Source: Liolophura sinensis
Lineage: Eukaryota > Mollusca > Polyplacophora > Chitonida > Chitonidae
Reading direction: 5' to 3'
Length of the DNA stretch: 64,000 bases
NCBI RefSeq assembly: GCF_032854445.1
Contig: NC_088302.1
Coordinates: 45,110,521 to 45,174,520 of the forward strand
In this document: piece by piece, positions 1 to 16,900 of the stretch
How the letters are laid out: each line of letters begins with the position of its first letter
Numbering within the stretch: position 1 is the first letter of the stretch
The notes under the pieces: generated by a model
Told to the model about the DNA's origin: nothing
Databases searched by the model: none
What the model saw: the letters and a program-made list of their open reading frames with translations, nothing else
Program-made: the position numbers and the translations under genes

Positions 1-44
1 TGTGAGGGTTGAGAGAGTGGGGGATTACTTCATAGTCAACTCAC

Positions 45-5958
<5,914 letters not shown>

Positions 5959-6974
5959 GTTGATACTGTTTGTGCCGGTATAGGGCTATCACACTGCTCC
6001 CCTTCTCCGCCCATGTGCTGTGCTCGTCAGGAGTTGTCAGAGGGTTGTGAGGAGGGGGCTCGCATCTTGGTTTCTCCATCTATATCCCGGTGTTATTTAT
6101 CCAAGTGGTTATCCTTAGTGGTGTCTTATCCAAGGTATGACCTTTGCCATAGTTCTGATGTACCTGTGAATGCTCTTTCATTCAACACAACAGTTACACT
6201 GAAAGAAATCTTTGCACAAAATGCACAATTATGAAAAGCAGACATTTTTGAAAATTGAGCGTTTACTCCATACATGATTCAGCTGAAGTTACCAGATCAT
6301 GCCAAACTATTTAAGATTCTATGCTAGCGTGACATTTCAGATCCTTTCTTGTAAAATATTTTGTAAAATACCACAACTAATTCGGACATAATGTACATGT
6401 GTGTTGGACAGAAAATGACAGCCAGTTAATGGCTAAATTTTGTGCCTATTGTTTTCGGTATCATCTTATCTTTGAGTCAAGCTGAAACAGGCTATTAAAA
6501 AAAAACATGGGCTGCTTATTTTGAATTTACTGGTAATCTGTCATGTACTTTTGTTTTTGCAACACTTTTCTCACTTCAGTTTTCAGCTTGAAATGTTGAA
6601 TCAACCTGTCTGCCATTGTTGAGACAACTACACTAACAATTTTGATACCATTTTTTTATAAGTCTTATACTGTAGTATGGTAGTTGCAGTACAACAGGAC
6701 ATCAGGAAATTCCAACTTTGAATCTCATACCATATGATCTTAGGATTGATTTGTGCATGTACTTGTTGGTTGAAAAAGTCAAGACACTGCATGAAATAAA
6801 GTCTGGGCTTGTTGGGTAACGTTCTTCATTAATTCCAACACTTTAAAATAAATTGTCTATTTTATTTCTTCAATATTGCTTATGGTGCTGAAACTTCATT
6901 TTAGTTTTTATGATTATTATCTTTTTGTACTATCACGTATAATCAGTATCAAAATGTTGTTAATTATTTAAAAG

Positions 6975-9580
6975 GCTTTGAAGATTCTGGAACATAAACG
7001 GAAGTACGAGAGAAAGCACAAGGAAAAAGAGATCAATCAAAGGAAGGAGCGAATTAGGAAGGCCAGGGAGGAATATGAGAAATCGAAACAGGTGAGCAGT
7101 GAGTGAAAAATCTGATCAATAGGAATGTGAGAAGTATGAAAAATTCACCAGAAAAATCAGGTGAATCTTAAGTGGAAAATTCAAGCAGGTGAGCAATGAA
7201 TGAGGAAGGATTAGTATGAGAAATATACACTGGTAAATGGTTTATTGAGAAAGAACAGGGAGGAGAGTGAAGTTAAGACCGTTCAGTAATGGATGAGAAA
7301 GGCCAGAGAAGAGCATTAGGAGTCTTTATCATTAATATGGAGTGAAAAAAAAAACCAAGAAGAACATGACAGATGAGTAATGATGTTGAAAATTGTGACA
7401 GGAGGACTATGATATATGTAGACGTGTGAATAGTGAAGGTGAAAAATGAGGAGAAATACATTGATGAGCTGTACATGTGGGAAAGGAAAAGTCTGTGAGA
7501 TGAGTATAAACTGATCAGTAACATGATACTACAGAAAACAAAAAGAGTGTGAGAAATCCAGTCTGGGAGGAGTTCGAAAAATTTTAAAAAATCAGAAGGA
7601 ATGTAGAAAAATGCAAGGAAAGACAAGGGGATAATCTGTTACAGATATTAAACATTTCATGAGTTAGTACTTACAGTTTATGGGCAGGGCTTGTGCGTCT
7701 TGATTGTTTAGCAGATTGGCTTGAATTTTGCTTTAAGTGAAAATGATGGAAAGAATTTGTCATGTGTAGTATTTTTTCTTCTGTAATTATGTGCTTCACT
7801 GTACATTGGTCCTGACTTATTCAGTATCACCTACTTGGCCATCAGTTTCTATTATATCTTATTATTAAATAGTGCATGTACATCATGTATAATGTACCTT
7901 CTTTTATCTGATGTTGTAGCAAAGTTCATCTGGAGCAGGCGCTGGAGGCTTCCCAGGGGGATTCCCAGGTGGTATGCCAAGTGGAATGCCGGGGGGATTC
8001 CCAGGTGGATTCCCAGGTGGTATGCCAGGTTAGTATCCATGGGTCACAAATGTCAGATAGTATAGCCTGAACATTGTAAATCGTAAATTGTACAATTTGT
8101 TGAGAATTGTTTGCATAACTAAATGAAAGTTTAGTTATCGAGGTCAAACTGTAAGTTCAGAAGCCTAGTTAATCATGGTGTGATCACAAAAAAAAAAAAT
8201 CCTTTATTGAAGGTGTATTAATTAGGGAAATATAGACCAAAATCAATGTGGTCCCAGGCTGTGGATTTCTTGGCTCATCTGGGGAAAATGTTGTACACAA
8301 AGTTGATTGCAAACCTCCCTCTGGTTCACAGAGATAGCAGTATCACAGGGGAGAACAAAGACAATTCACTGTATAGGACCATGATGTCCTCCGAATCATA
8401 GTATGACATAGTGTTCATTCCTAGCATGTTAAAACACTGTGGCATTTTTATTATATATTTATATATATGTATATATGTATATATGTATGTCTTCTACATT
8501 TGTACAGGAGGGTTTCCGGGGGCAGGTGGAGCAGGGGCTGGAGGGGCCATGCCTGATATCTCAAAGCTGCTCAGTGACCCTGAGATCCTAACAGCATTCC
8601 AGGTAATTTGTCATTAACCGCAGGTATTGAAGGTGTCAGTGACTGTAGTAAGAGTCTTTAGGCTTGGTAGGAGATCAAAGCCAGAGTTTACTTCAAACTA
8701 TTTAAAGACATTATCATTTTTCACAATGTGCTGTATCAACCTGAAAAAATGCATTTTTTAGGGGAAAATGGAGATCATAATATATTACCCTTGGTGCTGA
8801 ACCAGGATATCATCCTACATTCCAATCAAACTTTGTTTCTGAGATGAATAGAACTTCATCTTGTGAAAATCATTTCAGAAATCAGGTAAATTAGCTATGC
8901 TCAAAATTATGCTAGGTGAAATAGAGTAATTGGTGAGCTATTCTACTGTACATGACAATGTATTTGTATGCAAAATCAAGTTGAAAATATTTGTGGCTTC
9001 AAGTTGTATGCACAAGTGGGTAAAGTTATTGGAATGGTTATCAGCGGGTCCCTAGTTTCTGTTTTGTTTTTTCCACACTTCAGGACCCTGAAGTGGCAGC
9101 TGCCTTCCAGGATATCAGTACCAACCCGGCAAATGCTGCCAAATACAGCGACAACCCCAAGGTGCAAACTCTCATCAACAAACTTGCCAACAAGTTTGGA
9201 GGAGCCCCACCAGGAGGAGCCTCTGTAAGTACTATTGTTATCTCCCCTTTTATCCAGTTGACGAATATTGCATATTGTTATATCTCTAAGATTCTGAGTG
9301 TAGTTATTTTAGCAAGACTATTCATGCATCTGCAAAGTGGTATTCATAGGGTGTAGTGTGAATCATAAGCTTTTGAATTAATCTTTACAATGTGATCAGA
9401 TCTCATACATGTACATTTTGGTTAAGCAGTTAATTTTGCAAATCCAAAGGCTGCTACAGTCATGAAACATGTCATAAAAGTTTACGGGCAGATCACAACA
9501 GTTTTGGACTTTTGAGGATTTCTTCCTTCTGTTTTTTGTTCTGTGCTTTATTCTAGTCTTTCTTTATCCAACAGGCTTAA
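6975..9580 (+). CDS. ST13: Hsc70-interacting protein (Hip/ST13), C-terminal exons only
   Basis: Five in-phase exons: 6975-7091, 7920-8028, 8508-8602, 9084-9224 and 9575-9580 (GCT TAA), 155 residues. The first gives [19 protein letters not shown], the charged helix after the TPR domain. The next two encode Gly-Phe-Pro/Gly-Met-Pro repeats ([12 protein letters not shown]), the GGMP region. Then come [16 protein letters not shown] and [20 protein letters not shown], the C-terminal STI1/DP domain, ending [12 protein letters not shown]. Hip binds the Hsp70 ATPase domain through its TPRs and stabilises the ADP state. The N-terminal ~230 residues (dimerisation and TPR) are not found in the window, so this is either the 3' part of a gene starting left of the window, with SRL nested in its intron, or a truncated copy. 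The first acceptor (TTTAAAAG) is weak. Confidence 0.88.
7060..7630 (+). repeat. Purine-rich degenerate repeats after an ST13 exon
   Basis: The intron after the exon ending at 7091 is strikingly G/A-rich for about 530 bp. It repeats motifs of the exon end plus donor: the exon has GAATATGAGAAATCG...CAGGTGAGCAGTGAGTGA; later come AAGCAGGTGAGCAATGAATG (about 7183) and GTATGAGAAATATACACTGG, GGCCAGAGAAGAG and GTGAGAAATCC. This could be a decayed tandem duplication of the exon-donor segment, or simply biased sequence. Confidence 0.35.
8455..8493. repeat. TA/TG microsatellite
   Basis: Alternating TATATATG/TATG units just upstream of the ST13 exon starting at 8508. Confidence 0.8.
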
Positions 9581-10230
9581 TTTGTTCTTCGTGTCCTGCC
9601 ATCCCCAGGGAAGGAGGCGGCCTTCTACAACCACAGCTCATCTGGTGCAGATCTACTTAACAGTTACAGTCCTCCATTGATGGACTGGCTATACAGAGTT
9701 CTGTCCCCTTTTTTGATTTGCAGTATTTTGGTAGAAATAATAACTGATAGATGTACTAAGTCAGAAATGACAAGTAATCTTGTTGATTCTTTTTTGTCTG
9801 GTGGTTACAGATGATTAGATAACCTGTCTAATGTGTTGTCCTCGTGCTTTGATTCTAAATGTACTATGTACTATGATAAATGTTGGAGAGCAGAATTTGG
9901 GAGAATGTGTGCTAATTTGGGGAACTTTTATTTCTTCCATTTTCTGTTTTTACGTGCCATTTTGTCGTAATCTTTGACTGAAATATTTCTAAGTTGTCAA
10001 TATTAATAAGTCTTAAAAAGGTTCAGCTAAAACATTGTTTTGCACATATTATAAGATAGTGTTTGTCTCTTGACTGAGGATTGGTGTATTATCAGTTTGT
10101 TCTACAGGATTTTAAAGATTTTATGAATCAGGTGTAATAACTTAGTGCTAAAACTCTGTGAATTGTACTTTGGGCATGAGCTTGATATGATAACGCTGAA
10201 GTAATGAAAATAAAGAGCGCTATGCATCAA
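9581..10230 (+). terminator. ST13 3' UTR with polyadenylation signal
   Basis: After the TAA at 9578-9580 there is no further splice-linked coding sequence. A canonical AATAAA lies at 10209-10214, so the transcript probably ends near 10230, giving a 3' UTR of about 650 bp. Confidence 0.6.
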
Positions 10231-13200
10231 GACACCTTAGCATTGTTACATTCATTATAGGCTTGTGGTATTAAGACACTTACTGTAGGATTTGTTGAAA
10301 CTACATGTACATCTGTGGGTGCCATGAATGAGTTTGAGATTTTTTGTTCTGGTTTGGCAAGCTTAACAAAACAGGTTGTTGTCAAAAGACAGCTGTGTGT
10401 ATTTGGTAGATTTTGTATTAGATCATGCCATATTTTAAAGTTGGAATTGTATTATTTCTGCAATGATGCCTTCAGAAGTATTGAGTAGAATTGACTTGGT
10501 AATACACATACTTGAAATATCACAATCGTAATGTGTACCTTCTCAGATGATCTTGTTAATGTTTTGTGTTTTAATGTGTACTAAAACTAGTATCATTTCC
10601 TTGTGGCATTTCAGTGTTGGTTAACTAAATATTCATGTACAACATTATGGACAAGTAGTTTTGAATGTGACCTTTGTTAAAGTCAGAGTATGGTGAATGT
10701 ACTTCAAAGCACATGTACTGTTATTGTTCTTATTGTTTCATTATTATCTTATTGTTACAGCATTAAGGTAAATGAACTATTGGGATCTGTGCTGTGTACT
10801 CCGTGCACTTCCTCTTTCTGTATGAAATCTAGTCCACGCCTTACCTTTATTCAACTTGTGTGTGGCCATCGGTGCCGTCAAGAGATTTACCAGTGAAGAC
10901 ATCTACTTCGTTGCTGTTGTCCATCTTGCTAAGTTCAGATTACATGGTCTACTCATATGTGTGTACATTGTTCATTTGGACATCAAATAGATACAAAAAC
11001 ACATTTCTGATTTGCTTAGGATTTCTCTTTAGCAGACATCCTTTAGGAAATTTAGTGTCTAAATGTTCGCAAGAGTTAAAGAGGCTATCAAAGAAATATT
11101 AATCAGATTATTGGGAATAGAATCTGTTTGCTGAATTAGCAACAATTGTTTGAATTCAGTACATTTTAGTATGCAGGTAACCTCATCTCCATGTGTTCCG
11201 TCTTCTTTCCTCCATAATTTTGTCAAACGTTAAAACAACTTTTTTGTATTAAAGATGCATACAGAGGTGTTGTATGGAATATGCACACTTTCACAGAAAT
11301 AAAGCTCCATGTTTCAAGTTCAGATAGCGTATGAGTGTTTGTCTGCGGTAAGCAGATGTTGTAATTGAAGGGACTGGGGCTGGACATCTTCTTTAGCTTG
11401 CTCGTACACTCGTACATGTGTAGCTGATGTAGCACCCTGAGGCATGATGTCCAATGATAAAATTGTTGATGTAAATTTTAGGGCGGTGTCTTTAAAAGTA
11501 CTGCATGCAGTGAGATCAGGTTTTGCATGCTTGTAAAGCACAGTAATACGAGGGGGATGTTCCATTGTTAATGTGTGTTAATTACCATAAGGTATCAAGC
11601 TCATGGCCTTAGCATTTCTTTTTGTGTATTAGAATCCATGTTAAGGGATAGTTATTTCATTGGTGTTTTATGCCTTTCTCCATTTATGTAGTGAGCTGAA
11701 GTTCTGCATTCATGGGTCTCCAACAGGCACTCTCTGGTAGCCTTGTTGCCAAATCTAAGCTACACACATAGCAGCAGTTAAGCTTGGAGAAAACTGCACA
11801 GAACGCATGTAAGGCATAGTACCTGATGAAGTACTAGACGTGTACCAGACACACTTCTTATTTATTGAGGAAGCCAGGATGAGCTGGACTGGAACTCGCA
11901 GCGACTGCATTGGTGAAAGGCTCCTGGGTCATTACGCTGTGCTAGTGTGCTAACCAATTGAGCCACAGAGGCCCCCGACACACTTCTTACAAGGTACATT
12001 TGTGTACTAGACACACTTAGGTAAAGATACATATGTGTATCAGGCACACTTCTGACAGAAGAACATTTGTACACCAGACACATTTCTGACTCTAAAGAAA
12101 CATACCCACCACATGTCTGACACTCCCTGGCACAAGGGGAGCTGGATAAGAATCCGAGACCAGATGGGAAAGGGTCATGTTTAAAGTGAAGTTAAACCCC
12201 AAGCACACAAACTAATGCTGGGGGAAAAAATGGAGAGGTGTTATCACATGAACACAGGAGATGGAGTTGTGGCTTTCTGTCACATCTTGCATTCAGCAAC
12301 AAGTACAGTACGTCTCAGTGCAGATCGACTGATCTCAGGATATTGGTGGCAATAAGCTCTTGACAGCTCTCATCCTGCCGTATTTATAGTGACCATGCAT
12401 TACCGGACAAAACTAGCTACCATCAACAGCGATGAAGGCTAAACTCTATACTCCATGTATAGTTAAGCTTGTTGATTACAAAGGTGAACTGTCCAGGTTG
12501 ATTTTCTCGCAAAACTGACACAGCATATCCTAGAGGTATCTGAAACATGGGGCAAACTTTCTTTACAAAGTGATGTAAAGAATTGAAATCGCCAGATGTT
12601 GTAAAATAACAATTTCTTCGCCGATAGGACGAGTTTTATGAAGCTTGGTATTCTTTACATGTTTATCTGCCCTTGACGACATTAGTTCATGACGTCACAG
12701 TGGAGCAATGCCATTTCGTGTAGCTATGAGTTGTGCTAATCGCACACTATGGGATTAGTTTTCATGCCTTCCCATTGGATCGCTCCATGTGACAAAAATG
12801 GATAATTGCCATGCGACGAGACCATTTCGTGCTGAATAAACGCTCAAAATTATGCTCCAACCATTTCAAGTAGACGTGTTTTGACTCAGCTTACAGACTA
12901 AAAATGGCATTCCAAAGAGGAAAGGAAAGTAAAAATATCTGACAACGGTTGAAACCGGAAGCAGTACCTACTATTTTCAACGTTCCTGGTCACAAAAGCA
13001 GTTTTCCTGTCAAAAAACATGGATCACATCCAATGTAGCTGACATTGTGCCTTTAAACCTGAGTACCACTGTTACACATATTTGGCACACTAGCGTCGTT
13101 CATGGACAGACAAGCGATGTGATTTTTTTTTCTAAGGACTTGTGGTGTTAGTTACATTTTTAATTTCCAGACCTAAAACAACTAACCAGATACAATTTAT

Positions 13201-13400
13201 TGTTTTCATACTTTTTTTCCATTTCACTGGTATACAACTCATTTATGTGAAGTGAGAAATAAAACTGGGACAGTTTACCTTTAACAAAGACTGGTTACCC
13301 TAGGCACATTGGTTTCCTCTGGGCACACTGGTTTACTCCAACAATAAAACTGACTGTCACTGTATTAGAAAAGTATTCTGGAGAACTCCAGTCAGAAGAA
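10231..13400. other. Intergenic stretch between ST13 and PLRG1 (tail to tail)
   Basis: No convincing exon on either strand; short ORFs show no recognisable protein similarity. It contains a SINE head fragment at 11866-11976. The 12.18-13.28 kb part is less AT-rich, with a GACGTCA-type motif near 12690, and may be an old non-autonomous element, but its ends are not convincing. Confidence 0.5.
11866..11976 (-). repeat. SINE head fragment
   Basis: Reverse-oriented tRNA-like head: GAGCTGGACTGGAACTCGCA (B-box side) to CAATTGAGCCACAGAGGCCC (A-box side). The tail is missing. Confidence 0.75.
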
Positions 13401-13414
13401 AATCAATTCTGGGT

Positions 13415-13906
13415 TTTATTTCTTTGAGACTTGGCCAAACACACATTCATCAAACAGCTTCTCCCAATGAAGATTATAGTAAAATGTATTTTATTTACAT
13501 CATTTATTTCATGACAGTTTTGCAGACCATAAAAGGTGTGCTAATAAGACATGATAACCCTGGTGAACTGGGCATATACATGGTTAGAATGGGACATGTG
13601 GACACAAAACTGATGAGTCATCCTACACTGTATGTGTGTATCAAAATGGCCTTGTAAACCTCACATGCAAGCATTCCAGCCTCTTTGTCCATACAGTCCA
13701 TTCTTTCTGCTAAGTGAATCCACTGGAAATGAAAGTCTTACAATTCCAGACACTGACAGATGCATCTCTGTTGATTGTTGAATAGAAAAAGCTCTCCAGT
13801 GTTACCTACTCTTGCACAGAAAATGCAGCGGAGTGTTTCTCATTTCTGATAAGAAAATGAACTCTGCCAGGTATGAGGGTGATGATATGAAGAATACAGG
13901 GTCTTT
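13415..13906 (-). terminator. Likely PLRG1 3' UTR and poly(A) signals
   Basis: On the minus strand, AATAAA motifs occur at 13490-13495 and 13415-13420, 400-500 bp after the stop codon TAG at 13907-13909. No other gene intervenes. The exact end is not determinable from sequence alone. Confidence 0.4.
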
Positions 13907-16900
13907 CTAATATCTGGATTTCTTCATGATGTTCGGGCGCCAATTAATAGGATGAGTTTCCTCTGTCTGAAGAAAAAAATACAAATATCTCATTATTTAC
14001 ACAGATTTTTGAAAGATTTCAAATCAAAGCAAATTTCTGATAATTACATGGCTTACAGTATATTTATATCCATGTGATTAATACAATAGCATTGTAGTTT
14101 TTCAACATTTCCCCACATTCGCTATGCATCTGACCAATCTTCCAATATGATGTCAGAACTGAAATACTGACAGGTGGATTTCACAATGCAATTACATGGA
14201 AGGCACGTACAGTTTTTGGCTCTACCATGAAGAACATTCAAAATTAAACAAGAATACGAGGGGTCGTTTCACAAAGCGCTTGAAGGATTAAATGCACGTC
14301 ACTTCCATGGCAACCAGTAGAGTAGGCATTATGTCACCATGGTGGCCACATGAATGTAGCGCTATGTGGACTTTGTGAAACAGGGCTCAGGTTATCATAC
14401 AATAGGTACCGTTACAAGTGTATTTTCCCAACGCAATGTACTACTTGAAACGCTTATGATGCGGCTACTAGCCCACCATGGCAAAAGACATCTTAATGTT
14501 GATTATATTTATTGAACCAGTGTTGTTTAAAATGCTTCAGGATATTTTACTTTACGACGGTGTCCTGGGGCCCTTACACAAATGCAAGCAAAAATGCCAG
14601 CTTTAGTACAAAACTACTACAGTTAAAACTTACTGCTGAGTCATCTTCTTTGTATATTTTTATGGTCTTATCAGCCTCACATGTGACCAGTCGACTGCCG
14701 CTGTTGTCGTATGTACAGGCAAATATTCCCGCCTCTGAATCGATAGAGCCAGGCTGAACGGCTGCCTGAATCCGCTGGAAATTATACCCTGTCTTCCAGT
14801 CCCAGAAATGCATGGTGCCATTGTCAGCTACAAGAATGCAAAACATTCATGACCATTTCACAAGCATTTTATCACCATTTGTCTTAACATTCAGTGAAAG
14901 GAATACAGAATCTTTGCTAAATGGCTGGTGTCAAAGACAAGTTCAGGTTATTCCTACATGAGCTAAGCTGAATTTTACATAGGGCTTCCAGTCCCAGAAA
15001 TACATGGTATCATTGTCAGCCACAAGAATGCAAAACATTCATGACCATTTCACAAGCATTTTATCACCATCTGTCTTAACATTCAGTTAAAGGAATACAC
15101 AATCTTTGCTAAATGGCTGGTGTCAATGACAAGTTCAGGTTATGCCTACATGAGCTAAGCTAAATTTTACATAGGGCAGTTATTCAATGACCACTGTTCT
15201 AGGCTTTAGCAACCATTCTGTATCCCTTCATGATTGTCTAAGCAACTATGGTATTTAAGAACATCACATCAAGAGAGTCAAAAGGCACAAATGTGTGCTT
15301 AATTCATCAATAATTCCCCTACAACTCACCTGCTGAAACCAGAACTCCATCAGAGTTTAGAGCCAGACCATTAATGATAGCATTGTGACCCGACAGATTC
15401 TGAATGAAGTTTCCATCTGGGAATTTCCACTGTTTGATGTTATCTGGTGAGCCTGTGGCAAATGTGTACCTGTTGACAAACACAGTACATTTTTGTTAAC
15501 ATTAACAGGGTCCATCAGTTTTCAATGGGAATTTTTGTATCTGTTTACAATGGGAGTTTCTGTACCTATTTACCATGGAAATTTTTGTATCTGTTGACAA
15601 CGCGAGTCTTTGTATCTCTTTACAACGGGAATTTCTGCGCCTGTTTACAGCGGGAATTTCTGAACCTGTTTACAATGGGAATTTCTGTACCTGATTACAA
15701 TGGGAATTTCTGCACCTGTTTACAATGGGGATTTCTTTATCTGATTACAATGGGAATTTCTGCAGCTGTTTACAATGGGAATTTCTGTATCTGATTACAA
15801 TGGGAATTTCTGTATCTGATAACAGTGGGAATTTCTGCAACTGTTTACAATGGGAATTTCTGTACCTGATTACAGTGGGAATTTCTGCACCTGTTTACAA
15901 TGGGGATTTCTGTATCTGAATACAATGGGAATTTCTGTACCTGATTACAATGGGAATTTCTGTATCTGATTACAATGGGAATTTCTATACCTGATTACAA
16001 TGGGAATTTCTGTATCTGATCACAATGGGAATTTCTGTACCTGATTACAATGGGAATTTCTGCACCTGTTTACAATGGGGATTTCTGCATCTGAATACAA
16101 TGGGAATTTCTGTATCTGATTACAATGGGAATTTCTGTACCTGATTACAGTGGGAATTTCTGCACCTGTTTACAATGGGGATTTCTGTATCTGAATACAA
16201 TGGGAATTTCTGTATCTGATTACAGTGGGAATTTCTGTACCTGATTACAATGGGAATTTCTGTATCTGATTACAATGGGGATTTCTGTATCTGAATACAA
16301 TAGGAATTTCTGTATCTGATTACAATGGGAATTTCTGTACCTGATTACAATGGGAATTTCTGTATCTGATTACAATGGGAATTTCTGCACCTGTTTACAA
16401 TGGGAATTTCTGAATCTGATTACAATGGGAATTTCTGTAACTGATAACAGTGGGAATTTCTGTATCTGTTTACAACGAGAATTACTGTATCTCTTTACCG
16501 TGAGAATTTAAATTGTCCCTGTATAATATGGGACTGAAAACAGTACTGATAGATTTCAACTTGTGCAAAACTTATATCTGCAGTCCTGTCTTGTTTGGGA
16601 GATTATGCCCTGGCTGCTTTCACTATGAATCACTCATTCCTTTTTCCTTTACAAACTGTTCATTGTGTTAAATTTCAAAACTAAATCAAAACCAGGTAAG
16701 TTATTAAACATTCTCCCAACTCACTGTGTAGGGTGTAAGGCCAATGCCCTCACACTCTTTTTATGATTTGTCAGGGTGACTCGTGACTTTCCCGCTGCTA
16801 AGTCCCATAACCTCACGGTACAGTCATGGCTTCCTGTGATTATCTGAGAACAACAAATATACAACTGTCATTTTTGGAAACTCCCTGAAGATAGTATTCC

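Noticed and set aside
7273-7626. 117-residue minus-strand hydrophobic ORF
   Set aside because: It is the complement of the purine-rich ST13 intron, giving F/S/L-rich low-complexity translation; no gene signals.
12180-13290. Possible 1.1-kb transposable element between ST13 and PLRG1
   Set aside because: Ends such as TTAAAGTGAAGTTAAACCCC and GGGACAGTTTACCTTTAAC match only loosely as inverted repeats; kept as intergenic.
15525-15919. ORFs with a repeating YNGNFC peptide
   Set aside because: They are translations of the 25-bp minisatellite on the strand opposite PLRG1.
15522-16508. CRISPR-like array
   Set aside because: Units are contiguous with no unique spacers, in an animal intron; it is a minisatellite.
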